From assembly GCA_013152475.1 (NCBI GenBank), contig JAADGH010000202.1:17281-81280 (forward strand): a stretch of DNA of 64,000 nt. The letters run 5' to 3'. The notes beneath the pieces were generated by a model. That model made no database searches. It was given only the letters and a program-made list of their open reading frames with translations, and was not told where the DNA came from. This stretch comes from Planctomycetota bacterium. Lineage in GTDB: Bacteria > Planctomycetota > Brocadiia > JAADGH01. Shown here one piece after another: positions 50,066 through 58,923 of the stretch (position 1 is the stretch's first letter; every line of letters starts with the position of its first letter). Made by a program: the position numbers and the translations under genes.

Positions 50066-52330
50066 TCAGCTCAGCTTGTAACTCTTGCGGATGACCCACT
50101 CGCTGGTCATGAAGACCAGGAACAGCAGGAACAGTAGAGGCGAATGGGCGAAGCGGATTTCGGTCCGCTCCTGCTTCTCGCTCAAGCGGTCCTCCAGGTG
50201 CTCGGGCAGGTCGCGGGAGGTGACCAGGGAGAAGTAGCGCCCGCCCGTGGCTGCGGCGACCTTGCGCATCATGTCCTCATCGATATCCAGGCGGTCGAAC
50301 TCGAGATTCGGCTGGCCGACCTGGAATGTGACTCTCGCCTCGCCGAGCTTTTTCTTTTCCAGCATCGCGGTAACTTGGAGGGCATGCGTGCCCGGCCTCT
50401 CGACCTTGTAATCCCCGCCGTATTCTCCCGTGCGGCCGGCGACGGGATGGAGGGGTAGGTTGTGCGTATCGTTCTTGATCGTGATCACCGCTGTTACCTT
50501 GGCCAGGTTCGTAGCCTGCCCGTCCGTGTCGGTCACGAGGGCGGTGACGCTTACGCGCTCGTTCGGCAGATAGAGGCTCTTGTCGGTATAGACGAAAACC
50601 CCCGCCTCCTGGGAGCGCTCCGTTTTCTCGCGTCCGGCCAGCCATCGGACCAACTGGCCCCAGAATTTGAAGTACGGCGACGCCCGTCCGAGGGCGCGCA
50701 TTTTGAAGTACCACTTCCACGTGGTGTCGGCCATGAACGCGGCGCTTCGGCCCGCGCCGTAGCTCTGGACCGCCAGGATGGGAATGGGCTTGCCCTTGAC
50801 CTTCTTCTTTGGGTCCACGGCGAGCACCGTTGCGCCGGCCTTCACAGGTCCCACCAGCACACAGCCCAGGAGCTCGGGCAGGGCCTGCTCGGCCACCCGC
50901 TTTTCTGTGGGGAAGAACTGCTGGCAGCCGGCGAAGATGGGGTGCTCCTCGCCCTCCGGCGTAAGCCGCATGAGGAACGGGGTTTTCTCCTGGCCCATGT
51001 CTCGGCTGCCGCATGAGACGGGCAGCAGCTTCTCGACCGGGGTGCCGCCATAGCCGCCGGGGCCGAAGGACTCCGTGCCGCCGATCATCAGGAGGCCCAT
51101 GCCGTTGCGCACGCCTTCTTCGAGCAGTTTCAGTTGACCGTCGCTCAGGTAGCTTCGGTCGAGGTTGCCGAGGATGACGACGTGGAAGTTCTCGAGGTCC
51201 TCTTTCTTGCGGGGCAGGCCGCTGAACTTGGCGTCCTCGATGCTGCCCTGCCGGAGGAAGACCCCTTCGCCCATCCGTACGAACGACAGCGAGTCCACGT
51301 TCGGGTCGAACTGGAGGGCCCGACGGAGGAACTTGTACTCCGACCGCGGGCGGCCCTCCACGTGGAGCACGCGAATCTTCGCATCGCGGACAACGATGGG
51401 GAACGTGGTGTAGTTGTTCTCTGTGTTCCGCTCCGCCGGGTCCACGGGGATCGACGCGGTGAGACGCAACTGGCCGAGGTGTTCGGGGGTGTACTTCAGC
51501 GTGATGGTCTGCGTTCCCTCTTTGTTGTCGAGGGTCAGGCTCTGGCGCGTGACCTCCCGCTCTCCTTCCTTCAGGATGACGGGGACCTTCCGGTCGGGGT
51601 AGCCCATGGCCTCGACGAGGACATTCACCTCGTTCACATTCTTGAGGGCCATCGTCCGGTTCGCGTCGATGCCGACTACGTGGATGTCGCGAAAGTTGCT
51701 CTGTTCCCGCAGGCGCGTGCCCACGCCGACGGGGTAGACGGGCACGCCCTCTTCGCTGAGCTGCTGGGCTACGTCCATCCCACTGTTGTCGATGCCGTCG
51801 GTGAAAGGGATGACGCCGGCGATGGCGCTTTTTTTGCGCGCGCCGAGGGCGACCTTAACCGCGCCGACGAGGTTGGTGGCTTCGCCGTTGGGCCGGCACT
51901 TCTCGATGCCGTCGGGCCAGGACAGGGGCGCGGCGACGTCGGCGAAGGAGTACCAGACGAGATCGAAGTCTGTGGCCAGCTTGTCCGCCAGGCCGCCCTC
52001 CCGAGTCACGGCTTTTTTCACCCGGTCGAGGCGGTCGGGGAGGTTGGGAAAGTCGCGAACGCTCATGCTGCGCGACGTGTCCAGGAGACAGATCAGGGTC
52101 GGTTTCTCCACGAGCCGTCGCTGGTAGCTCAGCACCGGCTGGAACAGGCAGAGCAGGAGGGTGGTCATGGCAAGGGTCCGGAGAACGAGCAGCCGCACAA
52201 GACACTGCCGGGGTACTGTGGCGGCGATGCGGCGGTAGAAGAAGAGCATGGAGAGAATGACAACAGCAGCGACCACAAAGGAGGAGAACAGCGACCAGTC
52301 TTTTGCGAGAATGAGTCGGACGTCAAGCAT
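50066..52330 (-). CDS. Membrane protein with VWA and GATase-like domains
   Basis: A 754-residue membrane protein typical of Planctomycetota. Two N-terminal helices (SLFSSFVVAAVVILSMLFFY; LLVLRTLAMTTLLLCLFQ) precede a von Willebrand A domain with the MIDAS motif DTSRS and IPFTDGIDNSG (about 80-230). A beta-sandwich/CARDB-like region and a glutamine-amidotransferase-like domain follow (HVVILGNLDR, GMGLLMIGGTESFGPGGYGG; about 340-560), then another beta domain and a C-terminal helix. The GATase-like part lacks an obvious Cys nucleophile, so it is likely a binding fold. It starts 14 nt after the HExxH gene. Confidence 0.87.
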   Translation of the reverse strand: MLDVRLILAKDWSLFSSFVVAAVVILSMLFFYRRIAATVPRQCLVRLLVLRTLAMTTLLLCLFQPVLSYQRRLVEKPTLICLLDTSRSMSVRDFPNLPDRLDRVKKAVTREGGLADKLATDFDLVWYSFADVAAPLSWPDGIEKCRPNGEATNLVGAVKVALGARKKSAIAGVIPFTDGIDNSGMDVAQQLSEEGVPVYPVGVGTRLREQSNFRDIHVVGIDANRTMALKNVNEVNVLVEAMGYPDRKVPVILKEGEREVTRQSLTLDNKEGTQTITLKYTPEHLGQLRLTASIPVDPAERNTENNYTTFPIVVRDAKIRVLHVEGRPRSEYKFLRRALQFDPNVDSLSFVRMGEGVFLRQGSIEDAKFSGLPRKKEDLENFHVVILGNLDRSYLSDGQLKLLEEGVRNGMGLLMIGGTESFGPGGYGGTPVEKLLPVSCGSRDMGQEKTPFLMRLTPEGEEHPIFAGCQQFFPTEKRVAEQALPELLGCVLVGPVKAGATVLAVDPKKKVKGKPIPILAVQSYGAGRSAAFMADTTWKWYFKMRALGRASPYFKFWGQLVRWLAGREKTERSQEAGVFVYTDKSLYLPNERVSVTALVTDTDGQATNLAKVTAVITIKNDTHNLPLHPVAGRTGEYGGDYKVERPGTHALQVTAMLEKKKLGEARVTFQVGQPNLEFDRLDIDEDMMRKVAAATGGRYFSLVTSRDLPEHLEDRLSEKQERTEIRFAHSPLLFLLFLVFMTSEWVIRKSYKLS

Positions 52331-52344
52331 GTCGGCGCATCGTC

Positions 52345-53703
52345 TTAGCGGGATTTCCTAATGGAGTCCAACCACGCCAGTTCGAATTCGCGCATCGAGC
52401 AGTGAAAGCCCTCCTTCATCGCCTCTTCCTCGGTTTTTCCCTTTTTGAGGGCGCGGATGAACTTGACGAACTTCTTCGGGTTGGCGCGGATCATGAAGTC
52501 GAGCGCGCCCCAGGAAGAGGAATAATATCTGTTCATCGTCATGGCGTCCATGCCGATAAAGCTCTTGGCCGCGCGCAGATCGCTCAGCGACAAGCGGTTG
52601 CTCCGAAGGGTTGCCTTCTTATAGGCCCACTCCGGTTCGTTTGGAAAGCAATTGTGCTCGAAGTATTGCGCGACCCCTTCATGAATCCACGGCTTGATGA
52701 ACACGTCCTCGTTGAAGAGTTGCAGAAAGGCATGCGCCCCCTCATGGATCAGTGTGGCCTCGAAACCCTTCTTGCCCCGACTTGTTTTCGGGATGGCGAT
52801 GTGAACGAACCGGCCTTGGTGGGAGAAATAGCCCCCCACGTTTCGAGCGCTTCCGGCGTCGAACCCGTCGATGTCTACGGCGAACCGGATAAACTGCTGT
52901 TCCGTCTCGAACAGGTGCACGATGCACTTGCCCGCCCAGAGCAGGTCGTTTTTTTCGATTCGGAAGACCTTCGACATCTTTTTGTAGAGGTCTTCGCACC
53001 CGTTTGAGATCTTTTTCGTGGCGGCGGGGCTCATGGTCGAGTGGTAGATATAGTGGTCCGTCTCGTAGGTGAAGAATTTGAAATTCAGCTTCTCCTCCAC
53101 CTGCTTCAGGTGAAGTTTTTGCAGTCGGATCCATTCGTTGTAATACTTGACCGGGTCCTCGTGCATCTTCTTCATCAGTTCCGCCCCGGCCACCATAAGC
53201 TCGGCCTGCGTCATCTGTTTCGGGGGCGGTGCGGGCTTCTCACCGGGGGCCTTTGCGGCGGCTTTCACCTTCGGCGCCGGCTCGTGTTTCTTTGTCTTTT
53301 TCGGGGCGGATCTTCCTCTGGACGGCTCCGGGATTTTTCCGATGGCTTGTTCGATCTTGTCCCGCAATGTGGGATCGAGCTTCAGCGCGGCCTGGTATTC
53401 TTTTTTGGCCTGGTCGGGCAGGTTGTTCTCTGCGCAGTAATCGCCCAGCTTGATGTGGTCCTCAGCGGAGCTTGAATCCAGCCGTGATCTTCGGATCTCA
53501 TAGATGGTCTCCGGGTGCAGATCGCTCCACGGCAGCTTCTTCTCGCGCCCCATCCACCGCAGGACAATGCCGTCCTCCGATACGGATTCGAGCGTGCCCC
53601 GGATCTTGATCCCGCTGCTCATCTTGACGGCAATCTCCTCGGCGTGCACAAAGGCAACGCAGAGAAATAACATGCCAAACACGCCGATTTGTTTCCGGGT
53701 CAT
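52345..53703 (-). CDS. Secreted peptidase-MA-like HExxH protein
   Basis: A 452-residue protein with a signal peptide ending near FVHA-EE. A small N-terminal beta domain (KMSSGIKIRGTLESVSEDG, about 20-75) is followed by a TPR-like helical stretch and a Lys/Pro/Ala-rich linker. The C-terminal half is a gluzincin-like peptidase domain: TLIHEGAHAFLQLF supplies HExxH and WIHEGVAQYFEHN the third ligand glutamate, as in the peptidase MA/DUF1570 group. The substrate is unknown. ATG 53703 overlaps the hflX stop by 4 nt. Confidence 0.85.
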   Translation of the reverse strand: MTRKQIGVFGMLFLCVAFVHAEEIAVKMSSGIKIRGTLESVSEDGIVLRWMGREKKLPWSDLHPETIYEIRRSRLDSSSAEDHIKLGDYCAENNLPDQAKKEYQAALKLDPTLRDKIEQAIGKIPEPSRGRSAPKKTKKHEPAPKVKAAAKAPGEKPAPPPKQMTQAELMVAGAELMKKMHEDPVKYYNEWIRLQKLHLKQVEEKLNFKFFTYETDHYIYHSTMSPAATKKISNGCEDLYKKMSKVFRIEKNDLLWAGKCIVHLFETEQQFIRFAVDIDGFDAGSARNVGGYFSHQGRFVHIAIPKTSRGKKGFEATLIHEGAHAFLQLFNEDVFIKPWIHEGVAQYFEHNCFPNEPEWAYKKATLRSNRLSLSDLRAAKSFIGMDAMTMNRYYSSSWGALDFMIRANPKKFVKFIRALKKGKTEEEAMKEGFHCSMREFELAWLDSIRKSR

Positions 53704-54986
53704 GACGCCATCCCCCCTGTGTGCACTTCGCATCCAGACTTGCGCAATTGTGCAATGAATTTCGGCTTCAGGCGCACGCGAACATTTGCCTTCCCGTCAG
53801 AGTATTCGGTCCCCAGGACCCTCCCGTTCCGCGAGAGAAAGGCCAGCAGCCGTCCGTCCCCCGCGTCGGAGCGCACGATGGCCTCCACCTCGCGGCTTTC
53901 CACGAAATCCCTGAGCATGCGCTTCAGCTCCGCCACCCCGCTTCCGTTGATCGCGGAAATCGGGACAAAGTTTTCCAGCTTCTCCCGAATCAAGGGGAGG
54001 TCTAGTTCGCCGTCCAGGCGGTCGGTCTTGTTCAGCACCGTGATCATCGGCTTTTTGTCGCAGGCCAGCTCGGAAAGGGCCCCCAGCACGGCGGCGATCT
54101 GGTCCCAGAGGTCCGGGGCGCTCACGTCGCACACGTGCACCAACAGGTCTGCCTGCCGCGCCTCCTCGAGGGTGGCATGGAACGACGCCACCAGATGGTG
54201 TGGCAGCCGCCGGATAAAACCGACTGTATCGCTGAGCAAAATTTCTCTGCCGCCCCCGAGATCGCAGCTTCGGGTCTTTGTTTCCAGCGTGGCGAAGAGC
54301 TTGTCCTCCACGAACACGCCCGCGCCGGTGAGGGTGTTCATCAGCGTGGACTTGCCGGCGTTCGTATAGCCGACGAGCGAAATGGTCACCTGGTTGCTTC
54401 GGGACCGGACCTCGCTTTCCTTCCGTCGCTCGATTCGCCTCAGCTCCTGCTTCAGGCTGGCGATCCGCCGGCCCACCATGCGGCGGTCCTCCTCGAGCTG
54501 CTGCTCGCCGGGGCCGCGCATTCCGATGCCGCCCTCCATCCGGGACAGGTGGGTCCACATGCGTTTCAGCCTGGGGAGGCTGTACTCCAGTTGGGCGAGC
54601 TCCACCTGGCACCGCGCCTGGCGCGTCTGTGCTCGGCTGGCGAAGATATCGAGGATCAACTCGGTGCGGTCGATGACCTTTGTGTCCAATCGCTTCTCGA
54701 GATTGCGGACCTGCGCCGGCAGGAGATCGCTGTCGCACAGCACCACGTCCGCCTTCAGGTCGGCGCACAGCGCCGCTACGTCGTCCGCCTTTCCCCGGCC
54801 CACGTAACAGGCCGGATCGAAGGCGGACCGCCGCTGGGTTACGGAGCCGAGGACCTTCGCGCCGGCCGTGCGGGCCAGGCTGTGGAGCTCCTCCATCTCC
54901 GTATCCTGGTTGTCTGGCAGGATCACGCCGAGCAGCACGGCGCGCTCGGTCCGGACGGAAAGCTCGGTGCGCGTCAGATCGACCAT
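53700..54986 (-). CDS. hflX: Ribosome-associated GTPase HflX
   Basis: A 428-residue GTPase that splits stalled ribosomes in stress in other bacteria. The HflX N-terminal domain (about 10-190) ends with the glycine-rich GMRGPGEQQLEEDRR signature. The G domain follows: GYTNAGKSTLMN (G1), LSDTVGFIRRLPH (G3) and VLNKTDRLDG (G4). It heads a three-gene operon with the HExxH and VWA genes. Confidence 0.95.
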   Translation of the reverse strand: MVDLTRTELSVRTERAVLLGVILPDNQDTEMEELHSLARTAGAKVLGSVTQRRSAFDPACYVGRGKADDVAALCADLKADVVLCDSDLLPAQVRNLEKRLDTKVIDRTELILDIFASRAQTRQARCQVELAQLEYSLPRLKRMWTHLSRMEGGIGMRGPGEQQLEEDRRMVGRRIASLKQELRRIERRKESEVRSRSNQVTISLVGYTNAGKSTLMNTLTGAGVFVEDKLFATLETKTRSCDLGGGREILLSDTVGFIRRLPHHLVASFHATLEEARQADLLVHVCDVSAPDLWDQIAAVLGALSELACDKKPMITVLNKTDRLDGELDLPLIREKLENFVPISAINGSGVAELKRMLRDFVESREVEAIVRSDAGDGRLLAFLSRNGRVLGTEYSDGKANVRVRLKPKFIAQLRKSGCEVHTGGMAS

Positions 54987-55048
54987 GGAGAATATCTCTG
55001 CAACAAACGGAATCGCGAGGGGGGACGCAACGCCCCCCTTCCTATAGG

Positions 55049-55076
55049 ATTATACCGCAGGCAGGGATATCCGCAA
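55049..55076 (-). promoter_or_regulatory. Promoter of the hflX operon
   Basis: Minus strand: TTGCGG (55076-55071), a 16-nt spacer and TATAAT (55054-55049), about 62 nt before the hflX ATG. Confidence 0.68.
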
Positions 55077-55113
55077 AAGAAAAAAGCATTTCGGGGGTGG
55101 AAAACTCAACGCG

Positions 55114-56010
55114 CTATTTGCCCGGCACGGCTTGCTTCCGTCTCGCTTTGAGCCGGCCGTAGATGATCCAAACAAGAGCAAGAACAAAGACGGCGACGCT
55201 GATGCACTGCGAGATGGTCGGGCCTTCCCAAAAAGGAGGCAGGTTGTCCACCCTGTTTCGCCTTGCCCACTCCTTGAACCAATCGACCACCGGCGGATTG
55301 TCCGCTCGCCAAAATTCGAGCATAAACCGGGTGACAGAGTAGAGCACGGCAAAAGTAGCCAGCACCTCCCCGTCCCGTTTCTTGAAGCGATAGAGGTAAG
55401 AGATGAGGACAAACAGTAGGAACGCACAGACGGAGGAATAAAGCTCCGTCGGGTGCACAGGCAGCGAGGCGAGGTCGGTGGGGCCGATCAAACCAAGCGA
55501 GACATGTTGGGCATAGGCAAAGCTGCCCGCCGGAAAGCGCACCGCCGGGAAAATGTTGGGATGGCGGCAGATGTCGCCCCAGCAGCAGCCGTTGAGGAAG
55601 CACCCGATTCGCGTGAAGGCCAAGCCCATTGCGAGAGAGGGCGTAACCATGTCCAGGACCTTCGCGATGGATAGGCCCTTCTTCCTCATGTAGACGGACA
55701 CGCAGATTGTCGCGGCGATGAACCCGCCGTAGAAGACCAATCCACCCTGGTCGACGCGGAAGATGTCGAGCGGACGCTTGAGGAAAGTCCTGTAATTTTG
55801 AAGCACGAACAGCAGCCGTGCGCCGAGGATGCCGGCGATGATGGCGATCCACCCCACGTCGATAATGACGTCGCTGTCAAAATCCTCCCGCTCGGCGCGC
55901 CGGGAGGCGAAGTAGATTCCCAGCAGGAAACCGATGGCCATCATAAGCCCATAGGAGTTGATGGGTATGGTCAGCTTCCCGAGGGCGATTTCGACGATTC
56001 GCCGTCTCAT
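55114..56010 (-). CDS. lgt: Prolipoprotein diacylglyceryl transferase Lgt
   Basis: Transfers diacylglycerol to the lipobox cysteine of prolipoproteins at the inner membrane. The 298-residue polytopic protein has the family landmarks GGLVFYGGFIAA, RIGCFLNGCCWG and HPTELYSS, the catalytic arginine region falling in the middle. Seven or so helices are visible. It ends the panC-panD-lgt operon, 9 nt after panD. The window encodes several lipoproteins that would be its clients. Confidence 0.95.
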   Translation of the reverse strand: MRRRIVEIALGKLTIPINSYGLMMAIGFLLGIYFASRRAEREDFDSDVIIDVGWIAIIAGILGARLLFVLQNYRTFLKRPLDIFRVDQGGLVFYGGFIAATICVSVYMRKKGLSIAKVLDMVTPSLAMGLAFTRIGCFLNGCCWGDICRHPNIFPAVRFPAGSFAYAQHVSLGLIGPTDLASLPVHPTELYSSVCAFLLFVLISYLYRFKKRDGEVLATFAVLYSVTRFMLEFWRADNPPVVDWFKEWARRNRVDNLPPFWEGPTISQCISVAVFVLALVWIIYGRLKARRKQAVPGK

Positions 56011-56019
56011 GGCGTGTGG

Positions 56020-56376
56020 CTATTTCCGTTTGGCAATTCGGTTTTTCTCGTCCAGCGTCACGACGCTGCACATCCAGTTCGCGGCCTTGTCTTCCTCGGC
56101 GAGGGCGTAGCAGAGGACGTGCACCCTGTCACCGACCTGCGCCGTCCGGGCCGCCGGGCCGAGGAGGCAAAACGTCCCGGATTTCCGCTTGGCGGGGATG
56201 GCGTACGTGTCGATCCGCGAGCCGTTGTTCAGGTTCACGATCTGGACCTTTTCGTACGGCAGGATGTTGGCGGCATCGAGCACGGCTCGATCAATCTGCA
56301 CGCTTCCGCTGTAGTGGAGTTTCGTTCCGGTTACGGTGGCCCCATGGATTTTCGACTTGCACATCTCGCGCAGCAT
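56020..56376 (-). CDS. panD: Aspartate 1-decarboxylase PanD
   Basis: Makes beta-alanine from aspartate for pantothenate and coenzyme A. It is 118 residues, the normal proenzyme length. Self-cleavage between G24 and S25 (LHYSGSV) would create the pyruvoyl group. Further family positions are NNGSRIDTYAI and LLGPAARTAQVGD. It lies 3 nt after panC. Confidence 0.95.
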   Translation of the reverse strand: MLREMCKSKIHGATVTGTKLHYSGSVQIDRAVLDAANILPYEKVQIVNLNNGSRIDTYAIPAKRKSGTFCLLGPAARTAQVGDRVHVLCYALAEEDKAANWMCSVVTLDEKNRIAKRK

Positions 56377-56379
56377 ACG

Positions 56380-57231
56380 TCATCTCTCCTTGAGAAGGAT
56401 CATGTTATCGATCAGGCGCGTCTTACCGATGCGAACGGCCACGAGGGCCACGTCGCCTGGTTCGACTTGTTCCCGCTTCTCCAGACGATCCGGGTCGGCG
56501 ATCGCCACGTAGTCGATCCGCGCCAGCGGATTTCCGTCGATGAACTGTTTCATTTCTGTGACAATCTTCCCGGTGTCGCGCTCGCCGGCCTCCACCATTT
56601 CTCTGCCGCGCGACAGCGCCCGGAAGAGGCACAGCGCCTGCTTGCGCTCGTCCTCGCTCAGGTGTACGTTCCGCGAGCTCATGGCCAGGCCGTCGGGCTC
56701 GCGGACGGTGGGCAGGACCTTGATCTCGACGGACATGTTCAGGTCGGCCGCCATCGTCTTGATGATTGCCGCCTGCTGGAAGTCCTTCCGGCCGAAGTAA
56801 GCGATGTCCGGCTCGATAATATTGAACAGCTTCGCCACGACCGTCAGCACACCGCGGAAGTGGCCCGGACGGTGGGCGCCTTCCCAGCGTTCGGTCAGGC
56901 GATGTTGATCCACAAACGTCACTGCCCCTTTGGGATACATCTCCGCATCGGATGGCGCAAAGATGAGGTCCACGCCGACACCATTTGCCTTTTCCGCATC
57001 GGCCTTGAGTTCGCGGGGATACGCTTTGAGGTCTTTTGGGTCGTTGAACTGTTTCGGGTTCACGAAGACGCTGATCACCAGGAAGTCGGTTTCCTGGCGT
57101 CCAGCGCGCATCAGGCTGAGGTGTCCCTCGTGCAGCGCGCCCATGGTGGGTACAAAGCCGACGGACTTACCATCGGCCTTCGCGGCGCGGACCTCTCGAC
57201 GCGTTTCCTCAATTGTGCGGACGGTTTCCAT
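56380..57231 (-). CDS. panC: Pantothenate synthetase PanC
   Basis: Joins pantoate and beta-alanine using ATP. It is 283 residues. The nucleotide-binding MGALHEGHLSLM region and the KMSKS-like SSRNVHLSEDERK motif are both intact; GRKDFQQAAIIK is another hallmark. It heads the operon just downstream of a perfect promoter. Confidence 0.96.
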   Translation of the reverse strand: METVRTIEETRREVRAAKADGKSVGFVPTMGALHEGHLSLMRAGRQETDFLVISVFVNPKQFNDPKDLKAYPRELKADAEKANGVGVDLIFAPSDAEMYPKGAVTFVDQHRLTERWEGAHRPGHFRGVLTVVAKLFNIIEPDIAYFGRKDFQQAAIIKTMAADLNMSVEIKVLPTVREPDGLAMSSRNVHLSEDERKQALCLFRALSRGREMVEAGERDTGKIVTEMKQFIDGNPLARIDYVAIADPDRLEKREQVEPGDVALVAVRIGKTRLIDNMILLKER

Positions 57232-57276
57232 TCGATCCGGGCTATGTCAAGTTCACACGGAATCCCAAAACAAAGG

Positions 57277-57305
57277 ATTATAGCATGCGCCGGATGGCCT
57301 GTCAA
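57277..57305 (-). promoter_or_regulatory. Perfect-consensus promoter of panC-panD-lgt
   Basis: Minus strand: TTGACA (57305-57300), a 17-nt spacer and TATAAT (57282-57277). Both hexamers match consensus. Confidence 0.85.
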
Positions 57306-57312
57306 TCACGCC

Positions 57313-57846
57313 TCAAAGGACTCGTTTCAGGAAGATCGCCGGCAGGCCGAGGCCGATGGCGAGGCCGTAGATGTAGTCGAACCAGAAGACCGACAGCAGG
57401 TTGGCGATATAGATGACGATGACCAACGGGAACCCGATGAGGGCCAGGAGGTTCCCGCGCGAGAGGGCCTTTTTGGCCTCGACCCAGAGGCACGAGGCGT
57501 CTTGCGTGGAGGGGAAAGCGTGCATCCCGATGGACACGCCGAGCCAGATCAGGAAGTACGAGATCGGGTCGGCGACGTCGAATTCCATGACAGGGATGGC
57601 GGCGGGAAAGCAGAACACGAGACAGAGGATGGAGTTGACAATGAGCGGCCCGACGGAGACGAAGAACGCCGCCCCAAAATCCTCGGTTTCCTCGTGAATG
57701 ACATACCCCGCCGGGTTGCCGAGGCGGAAGAAACAGACGTCGAGCACGGCAATGCCGCGCATCTTGCAGAAGAGCATGTGCGCTGCTTCGTGGACGATGA
57801 CGCCCGGGAAGGTGATGACCGAAACCAGCCAGCCGGGTATGATCAT
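57313..57846 (-). CDS. M50-like membrane metalloprotease
   Basis: A 177-residue membrane protein with five or so helices. The first carries VIVHEAAHMLFCKMRG, an HExxH zinc site within the membrane as in site-2 proteases and DUF3267 proteins. A later YFLIWLGVSIGMHAFPSTQD could provide the third ligand or substrate gate. Short for an S2P enzyme and without PDZ domain. The start overlaps the zinc-ribbon/TPR gene by 4 nt, suggesting joint function. Confidence 0.8.
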   Translation of the reverse strand: MIIPGWLVSVITFPGVIVHEAAHMLFCKMRGIAVLDVCFFRLGNPAGYVIHEETEDFGAAFFVSVGPLIVNSILCLVFCFPAAIPVMEFDVADPISYFLIWLGVSIGMHAFPSTQDASCLWVEAKKALSRGNLLALIGFPLVIVIYIANLLSVFWFDYIYGLAIGLGLPAIFLKRVL

Positions 57847-58766
57847 TGCTTCGCCGTCTCCTTCCCCTTCCGGAACCTGCGCTCGTATTCCTGTTGGGAG
57901 ATGATCTCGCGCGACTCCAGCCGATGGCGTATCCGCTCCTCATACTCCTGGAATTCCGGGTCGTCCTTTCCCGCCAGACGTTTCGCTTGCTCCAGATAGC
58001 GAAGGGCGTCCTTCTTGAATTGCTCTTTTCCCGTGACGGCGTACTTGCAGGCGTAGGCCGACGCCACGTTGCCGACGGCGAATGAGTCTCGATGATTGAT
58101 CTTCATCAGCCCCTGGGCCTTCTTGAGGAACTCGTCGTAGTCCTTCCTGTCGAAGGCGGCGCCTATCTCGGCGCGAAGGAGCATCGCCTGAACGAACTTG
58201 TCCCCCGGCAACGATCTCTGGCACTCGCGAAGCAGGGGAATGGCCTCGGCGGACTTGTCCTGCGACAGAAGGTAAACAGCGCGGACGATCTTCGCGTCCA
58301 AAACCGCTCCTTGAGACTCAGGCACCCTCTCGGCTACCGAGGCCAGAAAGTTCGCAGCGGCTTCGATGTCGCCGCTTCGCCACGCCCGGATCCCCTCCTG
58401 CCGCTCCCGGTAGGCGTGAAAGAACCGGAAGTTCCACACGATCGAGAAGCCGACCAGGGCGACCAGCAGGGCGAAAGAGATGCGTATCCAGATAGGGAAA
58501 GGACGATTCCGGGTGAACTCCCCGCAAGCGTCGCACATCGGCGCCCCTGCGATCTTGGGGAGCTCCCTGTCGCCACAGTCCGTCCCGCATATGGCGCAGA
58601 CCGTCGGATCGACCTGCGCCTGCACAACACCCTCTGGGACCTCTTTGCCCTGGAACCGGGCGAGTTCTTGATCGGCGCAGTGTTCGCACAGCGTCCGGTC
58701 GAAGACCTTGATCGCGCCGTTCATGGGCGTCTTGGCGCCGCACTCTGCACACGTGATGTGTCTCAT
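57843..58766 (-). CDS. Zinc-ribbon and TPR membrane protein
   Basis: A 307-residue protein. The cytoplasmic N-terminus has three CxxC pairs (CAECG, CEHC, CAICG, CDACG) typical of zinc ribbons. One membrane helix follows (WIRISFALLVALVGFSIVW, about 90-112). The rest is helical with TPR-like repeats (RSGDIEAAANFLASVAERVP, KSAEAIPLLRECQRSLP). It is probably a scaffold for the overlapping membrane protease; the exact role is unknown. Confidence 0.8.
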   Translation of the reverse strand: MRHITCAECGAKTPMNGAIKVFDRTLCEHCADQELARFQGKEVPEGVVQAQVDPTVCAICGTDCGDRELPKIAGAPMCDACGEFTRNRPFPIWIRISFALLVALVGFSIVWNFRFFHAYRERQEGIRAWRSGDIEAAANFLASVAERVPESQGAVLDAKIVRAVYLLSQDKSAEAIPLLRECQRSLPGDKFVQAMLLRAEIGAAFDRKDYDEFLKKAQGLMKINHRDSFAVGNVASAYACKYAVTGKEQFKKDALRYLEQAKRLAGKDDPEFQEYEERIRHRLESREIISQQEYERRFRKGKETAKQ

Positions 58767-58808
58767 GGCATGTTGTTCCCCATCTGTGGGTGGCCGTGCG
58801 AATTTCTC

Positions 58809-58837
58809 TATATATCACAGCATCCCATGGATGTCAA
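58809..58837 (-). promoter_or_regulatory. Promoter of the zinc-ribbon/TPR gene
   Basis: Minus strand: TTGACA (58837-58832), a 17-nt spacer and TATATA (58814-58809), 42 nt before the ATG. Confidence 0.72.
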
Positions 58838-58862
58838 CCGCAAGCAAGATCGGGCTTTTCTC

Positions 58863-58891
58863 TTGAATCCACGTGCCGCCGCCGATAGCAT
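58863..58891 (+). promoter_or_regulatory. Candidate promoter of the DMT transporter gene
   Basis: TTGAAT at 58863-58868, a 17-nt spacer and TAGCAT at 58886-58891. A start near 58898 supports the ATG at 58924 over the earlier GTG. Confidence 0.5.
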
Positions 58892-58923
58892 ACCTGCTTT
58901 TGACAACCCTCGGTGACACCCTC

